Shown: positions 1 through 10,505 of the stretch, one piece after another
Layout: each line of letters begins with the position of its first letter
Numbering within the stretch: position 1 is the first letter of the stretch
Assembly (NCBI GenBank): GCA_031763025.1
Contig: JASSKH010000002.1
Coordinates: 21,157,168 to 21,221,167, forward strand
Source of the DNA: Macrocystis pyrifera
Lineage: Eukaryota > Sar > Phaeophyceae > Laminariales > Laminariaceae
Reading direction: 5' to 3'
Length of the DNA stretch: 64,000 nucleotides
The notes under the pieces: model-generated
Database searches by the model: none
Told to the model about the DNA's origin: nothing
What the model saw: only the letters and a program-made list of their open reading frames with translations
Made by a program: the position numbers and the translations under genes

Positions 1-1895
1 TCTCGCAGAGGTGGTATTTTCATGATTGATGCCCCCGTTGGTTCAGGTAAAACGTTCACAATGTGCGCTCTTACTGCTGACCTACGAGCAAGCGGGAAAC
101 TCGTCCTCTGCACTGCTTCCACCGGCATTGCCGCTTTACTTTTGCCTGGTGGTCTCACCGCGCACTCGACTTTTTTCTGATCCCGTTCGGCGACAACTTA
201 ATCGAAGGTTCTTCATGTAACGTCAAGTCTGAAAGCGAGCGAGCTCAAGTTCTTCGTCTAGCGGACCTTATTATTTGGGACGAAATTCCTATGAGCAACA
301 AGTTTGCTCCAGAAGCACTTGATCTTACAATGAGGGACTTGCACATAAATAACAAACCTTTCGGCGGTGCTACCGTCCTCTTTTCCGGCGATTGGAGACA
401 AGTTGGTCCCGTCATTCCCTTCGGAACGCCTCACGACGTTGTCAATGCCGCTTTCATTTCTTCTTATCTGTGGAAACATGTCCAGCGCTTCCGTCTCATT
501 CAGTCCATGCCAGACCGCCTCGATAAACCATACTCTTCAACAGTTCGCGCTATTGGTGAAGGCAAAATCGCGCCTATAACTCTTCCAGATTATTCAATAG
601 TTATCCCACTGCAACATACTACCGGCGACGAACATTCCACGTGTACTATTACTGGTGTTACCGACTTCGAACACCTCATTGATTTCGTGTATCCAGACCT
701 TACTGCAGACTCCGCTCTTTCGCAGACCGGGGCATACTAGCACCTACCAACGTAAGCATTGATCAGATTAACAACCATGTCCTCAACTTACTTCCGAACC
801 GTTTGCACGCCCAGCTTAGTTCCAACCATCTCATCAAAGACAACCCTAACGACATAGCTGAAGTTATCTCCACAGAATTCCTTGAAGCAGTTGACGTCCC
901 CGGCGTTCCTCCACACGAGTTAAATGTCAAGATCGGCTGTGGGGTCACGTTTTCGTAATGTCAACTTCGACTCTGGCATTGTTAACGGCCTAAAAGGGAT
1001 TGTTAGAGCGATCTCCCCTCGCGTTGTTGACGTCCAAGTAATCTCTGTTGGTTCCCCACTTGTTAAAATTCCTCAAATTACTTTCGAAGTCAAGGTTGGC
1101 ACCAATGGCATCATTTTCCATCGACAACAAGTTCCTCTCCGCGTCTGTTATGCTGTTACTATTAACAAATCCCAAGGCCAAACGCTTTCTATCGTAGGAC
1201 TTGATCTTCGAGATGACGTTTTCTGCCACGGCCAGCTGTACGTTGCCTTGAGCAGGACAACTGCTAGCGCAAACATTCGTTGTCTCGTACGACCTGAACG
1301 ACTTATTAACGGCGTTCCTCATGTTGCCAACTGCGTTTACGATCAATATATTTTGGCTGCTACGGGTGAGAGCATTCCTACCTTCAGCGCCCTACTTTAC
1401 CACCCGCCAAACTTTACCTCTAACCAATTAACTTCTTCTCGCCATCCTCGCGTTTCCGGACCTTCCTGGATACTTATCGACGAAATAGGTGACGGCGCGT
1501 GCCTTCTACGCGCTATATCCAGGTCTGTGTTTAACGACCCTGAACTTCACTATCAAGTAAGGCAATAAATTGTTGCCCACATTTCCCAAAATCACGATTA
1601 TTTCTTCCTACACATATCCAACGGGTTCAACAGCGAACAGATGCACATTCTGGGCCTCCCGCCTCGTTACTACAGCAGCCTGGAAGACTATTTACATATA
1701 ATGTCTCATCCAAACTCCTATGCTGGCTACATCGAAATCGCGGCCGCCCAGCAACTATACAACATTTCCATAACCGTTGTCGTTGCCGGCACTGCTGCTT
1801 TCCCTCCTGTCCCAAACCCTCCTTTAGACAACAGTCTGTATGTTGTATACCATCCACATGCCATGCACTACTCCACTCTCTCCCCGCACTATTGA
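1..1895 (+). pseudogene. Helitron/Helentron-type PIF1 helicase with C-terminal OTU protease domain, broken, 5' end outside window
   Basis: The reading frame enters from the left edge and shows superfamily 1B helicase motifs in order: Walker A APVGSGKT near base 31, Walker B LIIWDE near 270, GDWRQVGPV near 390, the PIF1 block NNHVLNLLP near 770, KSQGQTL near 1170 and LYVALSRT near 1235. An OTU cysteine-protease domain follows: GDGACLLRAI near 1490 holds the nucleophile Cys, and HAMHYSTL near 1860 is the closing His block. In rolling-circle Helitrons the helicase unwinds DNA for transposition, and fused OTU domains are known from the Helentron branch. The gene is dead. There is a 1-base frameshift in the T run near 172, two more near 720 and 950, and an in-frame TAA at 1566-1568. 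The Rep nuclease part would lie upstream, outside the window. Confidence in the family is high, in the Helentron subtype moderate. Confidence 0.9.
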
Positions 1896-2010
1896 AATAT
1901 GCTATTCTTCTTATTACGCTATATCGTTAGACGGATGTCATTCTTACTCTTGCGTCACCCGATTTTACGTTTCACATGACATTCTTACATAAACTTATTA
2001 CATCCTTCAC

Positions 2011-2133
2011 CGTTTCTTACACAAATACATTTAGTTTGGTTGGCTTTGGGCTATTATCCCAATTGCAGCATATAACTGCAATTGGCGTCATAGCCCAAAG
2101 CCAACCAAACTAAATGCATTTGTACAAGAAACG
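2011..2133. repeat. Long near-perfect hairpin downstream of the Helitron gene
   Basis: Two 58-base arms (2011-2068 and 2076-2133) are inverted copies with about six mismatches, separated by a 7-base loop (CATATAA). The longest uninterrupted paired block contains TTTAGTTTGGTTGGCTTTGG. It begins about 115 bases after the end of the OTU domain. Helitrons end in a short hairpin of under 20 bases, while Helentrons have subterminal inverted repeats, so this could be a terminal structure of the element. It is much longer than a textbook Helitron hairpin and might instead be a separate foldback insertion. Confidence 0.85.
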
Positions 2134-2137
2134 ACGG

Positions 2138-3464
2138 AATACCCACTCCGAAGGAAAGCCTTGTATAATATATATAGTAGGGGGGGGAGGGGGGGTGAAA
2201 GGCCGGATTGGAAGGGGTGGCAGATGCGATTGCTCTCCTTTACGGCCACCGGCATTTATCAACGTTCACAATAGGATATAATCGTACTAACATTATATGG
2301 GCGAAGGAAGGGAGGTATTTCATTACCCCAAAACCCAACCGCAGATGGTGCTGTAATTTTCCTTGACGAACGCGTGGGGGGCGGGGGGGTAATGTTTCGT
2401 ATTTTAAACTTTTCCGTGGGGTTTGGGAATCTTGAGTCGCGCAGACAAGCATACAATTAAACATTAAAGAAAAACAAGCGAAACCAAAGCGTTCTTGGTC
2501 AACCTTTCGGTTTCCAACGTGCAGCATACGTTCGTGTTACGGCTCGTAGTTGTTAAACCTCTAAAACTGCACCCTGTGTTGAGGACAAACTGGTTAAAAA
2601 CATATGGATGTCGGATAGCACCTTGAAGTAGTGGTAAAATAACCGCCCAGGCTTGGGGAAAACCTACCTTGAAAAATAAAAATAAAAATGAGAACGATAG
2701 AAACGACAAAGACCAGAACGAGAAGAAGCATATGAAAACACGTTAAAAACAAACGAAATAAAAAAGGAAGAGAAGGGACAAGAACGAGATAAAAACGGAA
2801 TGAGACATGAACACAATACCCTCGCCTCTATTTTGTTGAAGAAAGTATGCAGCCGGTTGTCCAGAGCCTTCGGATAGTCCTCCCGAATACGCTTGAGTGC
2901 CTCCCCTCCAATTAAAGCCTTTTTCTGAACGAAACCACGCCCGTGGGAAGTTTGGGGGGGCCGCATATAGGTTGGGGGGGATGGAAAATAGGCAAAAAGC
3001 AGGCATATTTACGGGGGCGGGGGAGGCGGGGGGGGAGGGGGGGGGGGGGGTGGATAGATAGGACTCGGGGGACTTTTGTCAGGCATACCCCAAGAGAGGG
3101 GCAGGGGTGGGGGGGTGGGGTCGAGGGTATATTAAGGGGGTGTGCTGAGAGGGGGGAAGGGACCTAGATTCAAGCGTATTTCGAGAGGAGTGCACAAGGG
3201 GGTCGTAGGCTAAGGAAGAAAACTAAAGGAGATGTTTCAAAGGGGTGCAGAATAAGGATAGGGGAGCTAAGATAAGGCGTGTTGCAATGCAAGGAGGAAG
3301 GAAGGAGCAGTCTTTGGTTGGCAAAGTGGGGCTAAGCCAAGGGATGCTTCGAGAGAGGGAGGTTGAGAGTCGTTGAAAGAAGAAGGGGGATGGGTTGTTC
3401 GACTATTTTCAGGCGCTTTCTTACGGCGGGGATAGGGAACCAGTATCAGCGTAGTTCAACATGG
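2138..3464. other. G-rich non-coding tract
   Basis: No convincing gene is seen. The plus strand carries repeated G runs (near 2178-2196, 2386-2394, 2953-2980, 3016-3050 and 3105-3160) in purine-rich sequence. On the minus strand these are C runs like the tails of the poly(C) elements nearby, so part of the tract may be decayed element tails. The open frames across it are glycine/arginine-rich by composition and are not believable proteins. Confidence 0.5.
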
Positions 3465-3561
3465 GGGGGGGGGGGTGATCTCATATCATGCATGGCCGTA
3501 GTCGTGTACGACCATAGACCCTCGCGCCCCTACAATACAATGCCGGGGGGGGGTAGGGGGG
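3465..3561 (-). mobile_element. 3' stub of the poly(C)-tailed short element
   Basis: On the minus strand this matches only the last ~75 bases of the short element (block GACTACGGCCATGCATGA), with C tracts on both sides (3465-3476 and 3543-3561 read as G runs). It lies immediately downstream of the tail of the fuller copy at 3562-4088 in the same orientation. Severe 5' truncation fits an aborted reverse-transcription insertion. Confidence 0.7.
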
Positions 3562-4088
3562 GGTACTTGGTAGGAGAGATGTACTCGATCTCATGCATAA
3601 CCGTAGTCGTATGACCATTAACCCTCTCATCCCTACAATGCTGGGACGGAGCACGTCGGGTTTTCACCGCGCAGACAGACATTGCATGCACCAAGCGCGA
3701 AGCGCCGTGAGGTGTCCGGCGAGTCGCATGAAGGGTGCGCTGCATCCTACTAAGAACCGCTTCTGAAGCGGACGTGCATATGGATAACAACTTCAATACG
3801 ATAATTTGATTTCGGGTGTAGCCACTTCCAGAGACAGCAACGGGAATGCTATGTAACTGCCTGTCGGGTGCCTTACCATGAATACTACGTGAGGCGATCA
3901 TTCCCACTTGTCATTCCCACTTGTGCGGAGTAAATGTTGTTCATCTCGCACGAATGATCTAACTCGACAACCGTCTGTGACCGACCGCCAAAAAAAAAAA
4001 AAAAAAAAAAGCGGTACCCTGGTTGTCTAGCTCGTGTAGTGAGCGGCATGTTTTACAGTGTCGTTGCCAACCAACGCCAACCCAACCT
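3562..4088 (-). mobile_element. Poly(C)-tailed short retroelement (SINE-like), near full length
   Basis: Read on the minus strand it starts with TATAGGTTGGGTTGGCGTTG and passes the block CTAGACAACCAGGGTACCG into a ~20-base T tract (3991-4010 as A on the plus strand). It contains CGGTTCTTAGTAGGATGC and AAAACCCGACGTGCTCCGTC and ends in a C-rich tail. The same order recurs at 4946-5470 and 31570-32098, with truncated copies at 11867-12121 and 32461-32657. It is about 520 bases long with no protein. The end motif and C tail are shared with the LINE of this window, so I infer it is mobilised by that LINE. A weak tRNA D-arm-like block (TAGCTCGTGTAGTGAGC) is on the opposite strand, so its origin is unproven. 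Confidence 0.8.
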
Positions 4089-4421
4089 ATACATAACAGG
4101 GCGGGGGGGGGGGCTGGATTCAGGCATGATCAAAAGCGGAGAGGGGGGAATGCGGGCAGCTACCAGGCAAGCTTCAAGGGGAGAGATACGAGGTGCACGG
4201 GGGAGAGGGGGCTTAAGTGATATTTCAAGAAGAGAGGAAAGGAAGGGTACTGAAGTTTAGGCCTGCTTCAAAGAAAGGAGAGGGTTGCAAGAGTTATTTT
4301 CAGGAATGCGTTCAAAGGGAATGGTGGGGATGATACCATGCGTGCTTCAGAAAGGAGACAGATAACAAGACACATTAGTAACGAACCTCAGCAAACCGCA
4401 ACTAGTTATAGTATGGCGAGT
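4089..4421. other. Purine-rich spacer
   Basis: No gene is seen. The plus strand is rich in G and A, with loosely repeated TTCAAG/GAGAGG-like words and G runs at 4101-4112. It separates a short element from the LINE stub at 4422. Confidence 0.4.
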
Positions 4422-4425
4422 GGGG

Positions 4426-4470
<45 letters not shown>

Positions 4471-4678
4471 ACTCATTTGTTGCTTGCCTTAGTCATATGA
4501 CCAGTGACCACGCATCCCTTTGGAGACGGAGCACCGTTCCTACTCCTAATCGAGACACCTCCAACAATTGGGCGCTCATTTCGTTTTCCATATAGTACAT
4601 AGAAACTTTTTGCTGATCTTATCCCCTTCCTGTTTGGCCGCCTGTGGCCACCATCTATCTCCTAGGATAGCGATCGTT
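4422..4678 (-). mobile_element. 3' end of the poly(C)-tailed LINE, 5'-truncated
   Basis: The minus strand of 4470-4678 matches the last ~200 bases of the plus-strand LINE at 31330-31529, including AGATAGATGGTGGCCACAGG and the end AAGCAACAAATGAGTAC. It is followed by the longest homopolymer of the window: 41 G at 4429-4469 on the plus strand, after a further six at 4422-4427. 5' truncation with an intact 3' end is the usual signature of target-primed reverse transcription. Confidence 0.85.
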
Positions 4679-4945
4679 TTCGGGGGAGGGAGGGGGGTAA
4701 TGTTTTTCATGGCCGGATTTGTTTTTGAGCATAAAAAGGACACGGATAGCGTAGGATTTGAAGGGGAGTCCAGGGCGGGGGGATTCAAGCATGTTCCATG
4801 GAGGGAAAGGAGGTGCGAGTTTCGATAGTGTTTCAAGGAGGAACAGGGTGGATAAGAAGGGTAGGTCGATGGAGCACGCACACATGAGACATGGTTTTAG
4901 GTCGGAATGGTGGGGAGACAATTCATGCACATATAAAAAAAGGCC
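4679..4945. other. G-rich spacer between LINE stub and short element
   Basis: No gene is seen. G runs and purine-rich words resemble 4089-4421. Antisense frames are compositional. Confidence 0.35.
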
Positions 4946-5470
4946 GGGTGATAGTGGGGAGGGGTGTATCCATGTCATGCATGGCCGTGGTCGTATCACC
5001 ATAGATCATCGCATCCCTACAGGACAGAGTACGTTATTCGATGACCAGGCAGATATTGCTTACACCAGGCGCGAAGCACCGTCAGGTGTTGAGCATGTCG
5101 CATGAAGGGTGAGCTACAATTTACCAAAAACAATTTGGAAGGCGGACTTTCCTGTATATCGATGACATAGTTGAATCAATTGGTGTGGTTTCTGGTGTGG
5201 CCACTTCAAGAGACAGCATTGGGTATACTATGCACTGCCTCGTGGGTGCCTTACTATATACCTGGTACACACTACGAGTACGTGACACGATAACTCTCCT
5301 TGGGCGGAGTTAAGGTTTTTCAGCCCGCATAAATGATCGAACGCGAATGTCAGCCATGGTGACCGCCGAAAACAAACCACAACAACAACGGCACCCTGGT
5401 TGTCTGGCTCACGCAGTGATTGACTTGCTTTACTGTGTCGTCGCCAACCGACAACCTAACCCTTATATAG
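4946..5470 (-). mobile_element. Poly(C)-tailed short retroelement, second copy
   Basis: It has the same layout as 3562-4088 on the minus strand: head with the TTGGTTGGC-type block and CCAGGGTGCC, middle with GAAACCACACCA and CTTCATGCGACATGC, end with ACCACGGCCATGCATGACA, then a weak C-rich tail. It lacks the long T tract; the corresponding place reads GTTGTTGTTGTGG. The divergence shows that the T tract is a variable internal feature and not a tail. Confidence 0.75.
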
Positions 5471-5587
5471 TCTGGTTCGAATAAAATGCCGCAAATTGCG
5501 CCTGCCACAAATACCGCATGCAACAGCTACTCGAATGCCACATGTATAGTTATGTTGATGAAGTTTTCGCCATTCTTCCAAACGTAA

Positions 5588-5777
5588 CACTTTTCGGCAA
5601 ATCGCTGAGTACGCCGACACGGCAAGTCCATCCGAAAACATTGGTCGGAGTCCGGGCACGATCTGTGCAGTGTGGAGCGCGTGGGAACGTGCTCAAAGTT
5701 TTTCTTCGGCGGGCGTGGATATGACGATTTCCCTGGTTTCAGCAAGAGAGGACTTATTTTGTACGCAAGTACCCGTT
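5588..5777 (+). repeat. Dispersed repeat, copy A (partner at 53082-53243)
   Basis: Ordered matches to 53082-53243 include the CACTTTTCGGC-type start, GACACGG.AAG, CGGCGGG.GTGGATA, TTCCCCTGGTTTCAG (T at the third base here) and the ATTTTGTACGCA end. Similarity is imperfect, with small indels. Unit boundaries and identity are unknown. It could be a short exon-intron block of a duplicated gene, since CTGGTTTCAG resembles a 3' splice site, or an old non-autonomous element. Confidence 0.6.
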
Positions 5778-6162
5778 AGCAAAACATTTTTTACCGTCAA
5801 CCATACAGAAAGAAAAGTGAGTTTTGTTACCAACCCTTCAAATGTACTTTTTGATAGTCATGGACTCTACCGACCTGAGGGTTTTTCACTGGTGGAAGGC
5901 AAGGAGGACGGAAAGAGGGGGTCACGCTCGAGTACCTCAAGTTTGATGTGCATAGCTGCACGTGTAGAGCAGAGGCACACGAGCACACGGCACTAAACTG
6001 CCCGCTGCCGATTGATAGGCCTAGTCTTGGTCTGCTGTTGTGGTCCACTCCCTTGCTCTCCCTCCAAGCACGGTTGAAAGAAGAAAGGCAGTGCCATCAG
6101 GGGATTGGTGGAATGATATTTTGTGTACGAGAGAGGGCATGTAGTCGCCACCTTCACCCCAG

Positions 6163-6338
6163 ATTTCTTGGTGGAGACGAACTATGAGCTGCTGGACACG
6201 ATGATGGAGAACGGCTTCGACACCTCGGGCTCGGCATACAGAGATTCTCTCAAGTCTCTCATCTGCAGCGAGGGGAGAGAGAGGCTCGTCTGGCATTCGT
6301 GTTTCGTTTTGCGAAGACCATTGTTTTTACACGCGTAA
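6163..6338 (+). CDS. Candidate 3' exon, unrecognised protein
   Basis: After a pyrimidine-rich AG (CACCTTCACCCCAG) the frame reads a balanced, non-repetitive protein segment containing ETNYELLDTMMENGFDTSG and a plausible helix, then runs to a TAA. Codon use and composition look more coding than the surroundings. I do not recognise a family, and no matching upstream exon was found. It could be a chance frame. Confidence 0.3.
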
Positions 6339-7903
6339 ACCCTTTACGTACACGTACATGTACCTACAGGGCAGCCTAGGGCTTATGTGCTTGAGTTGTG
6401 TCCCGTTTACAGCCGTTGCATGTATGCTTGTGCACGTTCCAGTGTTCTGTAAAAAAACACAAAAAAAATATTTTGAGGGCAAAAATCGACGAACTGCTTG
6501 GGCCTGTCACGTACCAGGTACCAAGGTATTGTGCTATTGCGCTGCTGCTGTTGATGCTGCTTTGCTGACGCACGCAGCGTGGGTTAGTTTACCCAACTCG
6601 TTGAGGCCTGAGGGACATGTACGCGTGTTCCTGTCAAGGCGTTTTGATACTGTATCTGGTACGTACGTACTGCTGTACGTACACACGTACACACCGTGAA
6701 AGAGCTGATGACCACGCTAGTATTCTGACGAACTACGCCGGCCACTGCACCGGGTGTCCCTGGCACGCACTCATTCTACAGCAGGCATGTATACACCAGC
6801 ACAACAGCGGTACCTGAGATGTGCACTTGACGCGCTACTATGTAGGACGGGTATAAACATGCAGCCCTAGGCCTAGTACAGATCGGAGAAACTGGCTTTA
6901 TAGCCGACATACTAGGTTCTAGCGGTATCTGGCGCGCGTGTCCTTCACATTAAATCGTTCTTTCTACCCGTCGACATCCAGCACAACTAGAGCCCGTGCC
7001 GATTCTTCAATCCTAGATAGATACAAGCTCTGTGGTCACAAAACTACGACACAGAGGTACTACATTGTTATGCTGGTAGTAGTCTACGAGTCATGGAGGC
7101 CCATTGTAAAAAGGCCCGAAATAGGTGTCTACGTTTTTCATGCGGGCGATCCAGAAATAACTCGTCGGTTAGGGTCGTTTTTAACGACAAGACGAAATAG
7201 CAAGTTTTTTTCTCTATTTTGGACGGCAAGTCTTGCCAGAAAATAAAAAATAAAAAAACGTCCAACAACCCTTCTATCGGCAAACACATCAATAGTAGAA
7301 AAAAAGTTGTTATTCCCAGTGACACGGAAACCATTTTATAATTAAAGCGCCCTCAGATTTTAATCGAACGTCGTACAGCAGACAGCCGTTATAGGCGATA
7401 TCCTCTGTTGAGGAATAGGTGGCCCAGAGAGGAGTGCAAGCACAACTACAGTAGTAGACCCCAAAAGTCGACAGGTCTTTCAGCCTGAGAAAAGGCACGT
7501 GTCGGTTGTCTTGGGGAAGCTGGTACGGCTGTATGGTTACAGTTGACTTGAGCACCAATAAAATGGCACCTGTGCACACCCACACGGAGTGCGTCACCCT
7601 TGTCGTGTACCCCATCAATCAGCAAAGCTTCCAGCACCAAGCCGTCTAAGTCAGGTAGCGGCCTGTTGAACTACGACGGCTGAGTGATGACGTGACAAAG
7701 GGCTCAGACGAGGGTCTGATGACAGGACAGGAGAAAGAGAACTCTGAGAGAAGTGAGGAGGAGGGTGAGGAGGAAGCGTCACTCCTCCTGCCCTCCGGTC
7801 CCGGGACAACGGGACATATATGGGCGACCCGGCGGGGTTTCTAGAATCCCGCAGGGACGTTGCATCAGGCAGCGGGGCCGTCCCAACGGATCCGTTGAGC
7901 AGA
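6339..7903. other. No recognisable gene
   Basis: The stretch holds GTAC-rich simple sequence near 6650-6690, one TACCAGGTA motif at 6512-6520 and T/A-rich patches near 7200-7330. The small frames look random. I see no element ends other than the LTR that starts at 7904. Confidence 0.4.
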
Positions 7904-8049
7904 TGTGGACCGGTGGCTTCCCGGCGATGTATGGTTCATGACAGTCTCCTGACATAACCGAGCCAACGCTCCCAGAAATGGAATCTGGAAGGAGCTGGGT
8001 TTTCGACTATATGCGTGGGCGTGTTGTTACCGGGGACATGGTATCCACA
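7904..8049 (-). repeat. Probable 3' LTR of a truncated Ty3/gypsy element
   Basis: The segment starts TGTGGACCGG and ends GGTATCCACA, the same TGTGG...CCACA termini as the gypsy LTRs at 37156 and 44751. Just outside it (plus strand TCACCCCCCAGTTTT) is the complement of a polypurine tract, AAAACTGGGGGGTGA, matching the position and type of the tract beside 37325. The pol remnant at 9823-10505 lies on the same strand upstream. The length of 146 bases rests on choosing the first TGTGG and is uncertain. Confidence 0.55.
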
Positions 8050-9822
8050 TCACCCCCCAGTTTTGGTGGTGTTAGAGCTCGCACTCCACCAAAACTCGAA
8101 AGTAATGGAAAACAGGGACAAAAAGGTTTACAACACGTCTATTAATAGTTGACATCGTAGCTTTAAAGGTGATTCGCTCAATCAACGCCTTGAGTTACCT
8201 CACTCAATTTTACGGCAAGACAAGACAAAAATTGCCGGACCGTACAACAGTGACATATGCGCTGTTGTAGACAGGACAGTGACAGCAGAGGACAAGTTGA
8301 CAGACTGCTGTCGTACCGTGGACATCTGGACGGCCAATATTACAAATATTGGGACAGTCCATTCAGGATCAGACAATAAATAGTGAGCGAAGACAAGAGA
8401 GTAATCCGTTTTCACAAAAACATATGTAATATGTGTATTTGCGGCTGGCCAGCAGTGGATTATGACAGAATGATCCTTGACAAGAGCGTGCTAGAGCAAC
8501 TGTGACAATTATCCCGGGAAGTTCTAGCAGAAGTTTGCTAGTGACAAGCACGCTAGACGACTGAGTGTGAACACCCGTCGTTCGACACATGGCTGAAGGC
8601 TCTATCACTGTCAAGGCACATGGTATGCTTAAAAGCAACACGATGACATACCTGACGGCGACAATGACAAGTGTTCCGGACATGACATACTGGACATCGA
8701 CATGGGCTAAATTGGTTGCTTTGGCATCTGATGGGTGTTCGAAACCGGATCAAATTCCTCGCAGTAGAATTGCCTTGGCGGTGATACGAAGTGACAACCG
8801 CCTACAGTATGCCATTATGGTAGACGCGGTCCAACACGAAAAAATACTGACGAAATAAAAACGTGTCAGACAAACGCGTCTATCATTGTTGACTCTCAAT
8901 CGTCTCGCACCCGGGCTCTGATGAGGAGGCCTCGAGGGTGTGGCGGTTGGAAGGTGTGTAATGGGTAACCGGTACAAGCGTAGAGACAAAAACAGACGCA
9001 TTATGTATGCCGTGATCCATGCGGAACGTCAGGCATTTTGGTAGAGACAGATGGTATGCGCGAGCGCTTGATATTATTATCACATAAGTTTCCCGGTGGT
9101 GTCCCACGTGCCGACTATCGCACGTATGCTATCGTTAGTCTCTGAAACCTCGTGCCCGACAGTTAATCAAACCTAGTATAAAAGCGACCCCCCATATCGA
9201 TGGGAATCGGGTTATTGATGGATCGTTAGCCAGTGAGGGATGACCTCTAAAGGCACGATCCGTGACTACGACTATAATAGACGACATCCTAAATGGCAAC
9301 TTCGGTTCAGATCTATACGCTGAGGAAAATAAGACAACAATTCTTGGAAGCACCAAACAAGCTTTCCACAAGGGCACTGTGGTTGGTGACAAACGACATT
9401 TTGCGAAGGACACAGGACACGTAGGCACACACTCTTACACATGCTTGGTCGACGGTAATTAAAATATTGCTGATCACCCCTGGGTTGACAAGTGATCGCA
9501 GCAACAAATCTACTGTGCAAGTCAGGCTTGCACCGTCGACCCTGGACACCAAGCACCAGTCAACTAAAATACTAGAACAGCGCTCACCACTAGGGGTGAG
9601 GACATCAAACAGGAGTGCACGGTACAAACACTCGACAAAACAAGCCATGAGGTGACAACACCTCTCAAGACAGAAAAATCGGGCCTACTCCTATAGGAAA
9701 GCAGTCCAAGACAAATAATTTGATGGAAACGGTAGCACCGGGCATACATCATCAGTGGTTGCTCAGTCTGATGTGACAAAATAAAGCGCTAAAACAAGAC
9801 AAGACAAGCCCATTGAAATGTG
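8050..9822 (-). other. Post-pol, non-coding part of the truncated gypsy element, dense in TGACA
   Basis: It lies between the end of pol and the polypurine tract/LTR. No protein is supported. The pentamer TGACA or its complement occurs about 20 times between about 7900 and 9840 (roughly 4 expected). The nearly full-length gypsy copy at 37-45 kb has a similar ~1.45-kb post-pol region. Confidence 0.5.
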
Positions 9823-10505
9823 CTACGTGACAGACGCGGTAACAAGACTAGATTTCCGCGGAGGAGGGTTAAATGCTGAGGGGTCCGTCGACAACACAAC
9901 AGCGCGATAGGACGCAATCATTTCTCTGCACTGGGGAAGGGCGTTGACATGCCTCCAAACGCCCATCTGAGTTGGATATCCTTCCAGTTTTAAATGGTAT
10001 TGAAAGTTCGTCAGAGATGCTGCGCCTACTCCTCTTTTATGTCCATCAATACTCTCTACCGTGAACGCACCGATCGATACTTTTGAAAAGGAGCCTTCTA
10101 GATCGGGCACGGGGAGTTTGGTCCCTAGAAAAATATCATCGAGCGCATCGAGGTCGGGGACATGGGACGACAGGGGGACAAAGTATTTTTTCATTCGGCC
10201 GAGATGAACAGTAATCTCGGCTGGGTTCCCGTCTTTCGTGACGCGATAAATGACAGGTGACAATTGCGCTCGGACAGAGTACGGTCCACGCCATGGGCTG
10301 ATAAGTTTGGGGTTGGGACCATCAGCGACATTGTACGGGCGGTGGATCAGTACTTGTTCACCAGGTTTGAACCTGGGAAATGACAGTGTCTCATTAGCGA
10401 CCGCTTGCTTGTCCGCTCGCTCTTTAGTGTTTGCCGAAAAGTGCCCGTACGAAGAGAAAAAATGGCAAAAGTACGAAAATTTGACAACCATACGTTGACA
10501 TATAT
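9823..10505 (-). pseudogene. Ty3/gypsy pol 3' end (integrase C-terminal region)
   Basis: The minus-strand frame contains the integrase C-terminal block: FKPGEQVLIHRPYNVADG, PWRGPYSVRAQLSPVIYRV and HLGRMKKYF, then a tail with DIFLGTKLPVPDLEG. That tail resembles MFLGTQLPMPDLE in the element at 37-45 kb, so the two are relatives. The frame is open to the stop at 9823. Its apparent N-terminus (KMTKASNK and before) is the LINE 3' end read through the junction near 10506, so the start codon of the long frame is false. The rest of pol is missing, cut off by the LINE fragment. Confidence 0.85.
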
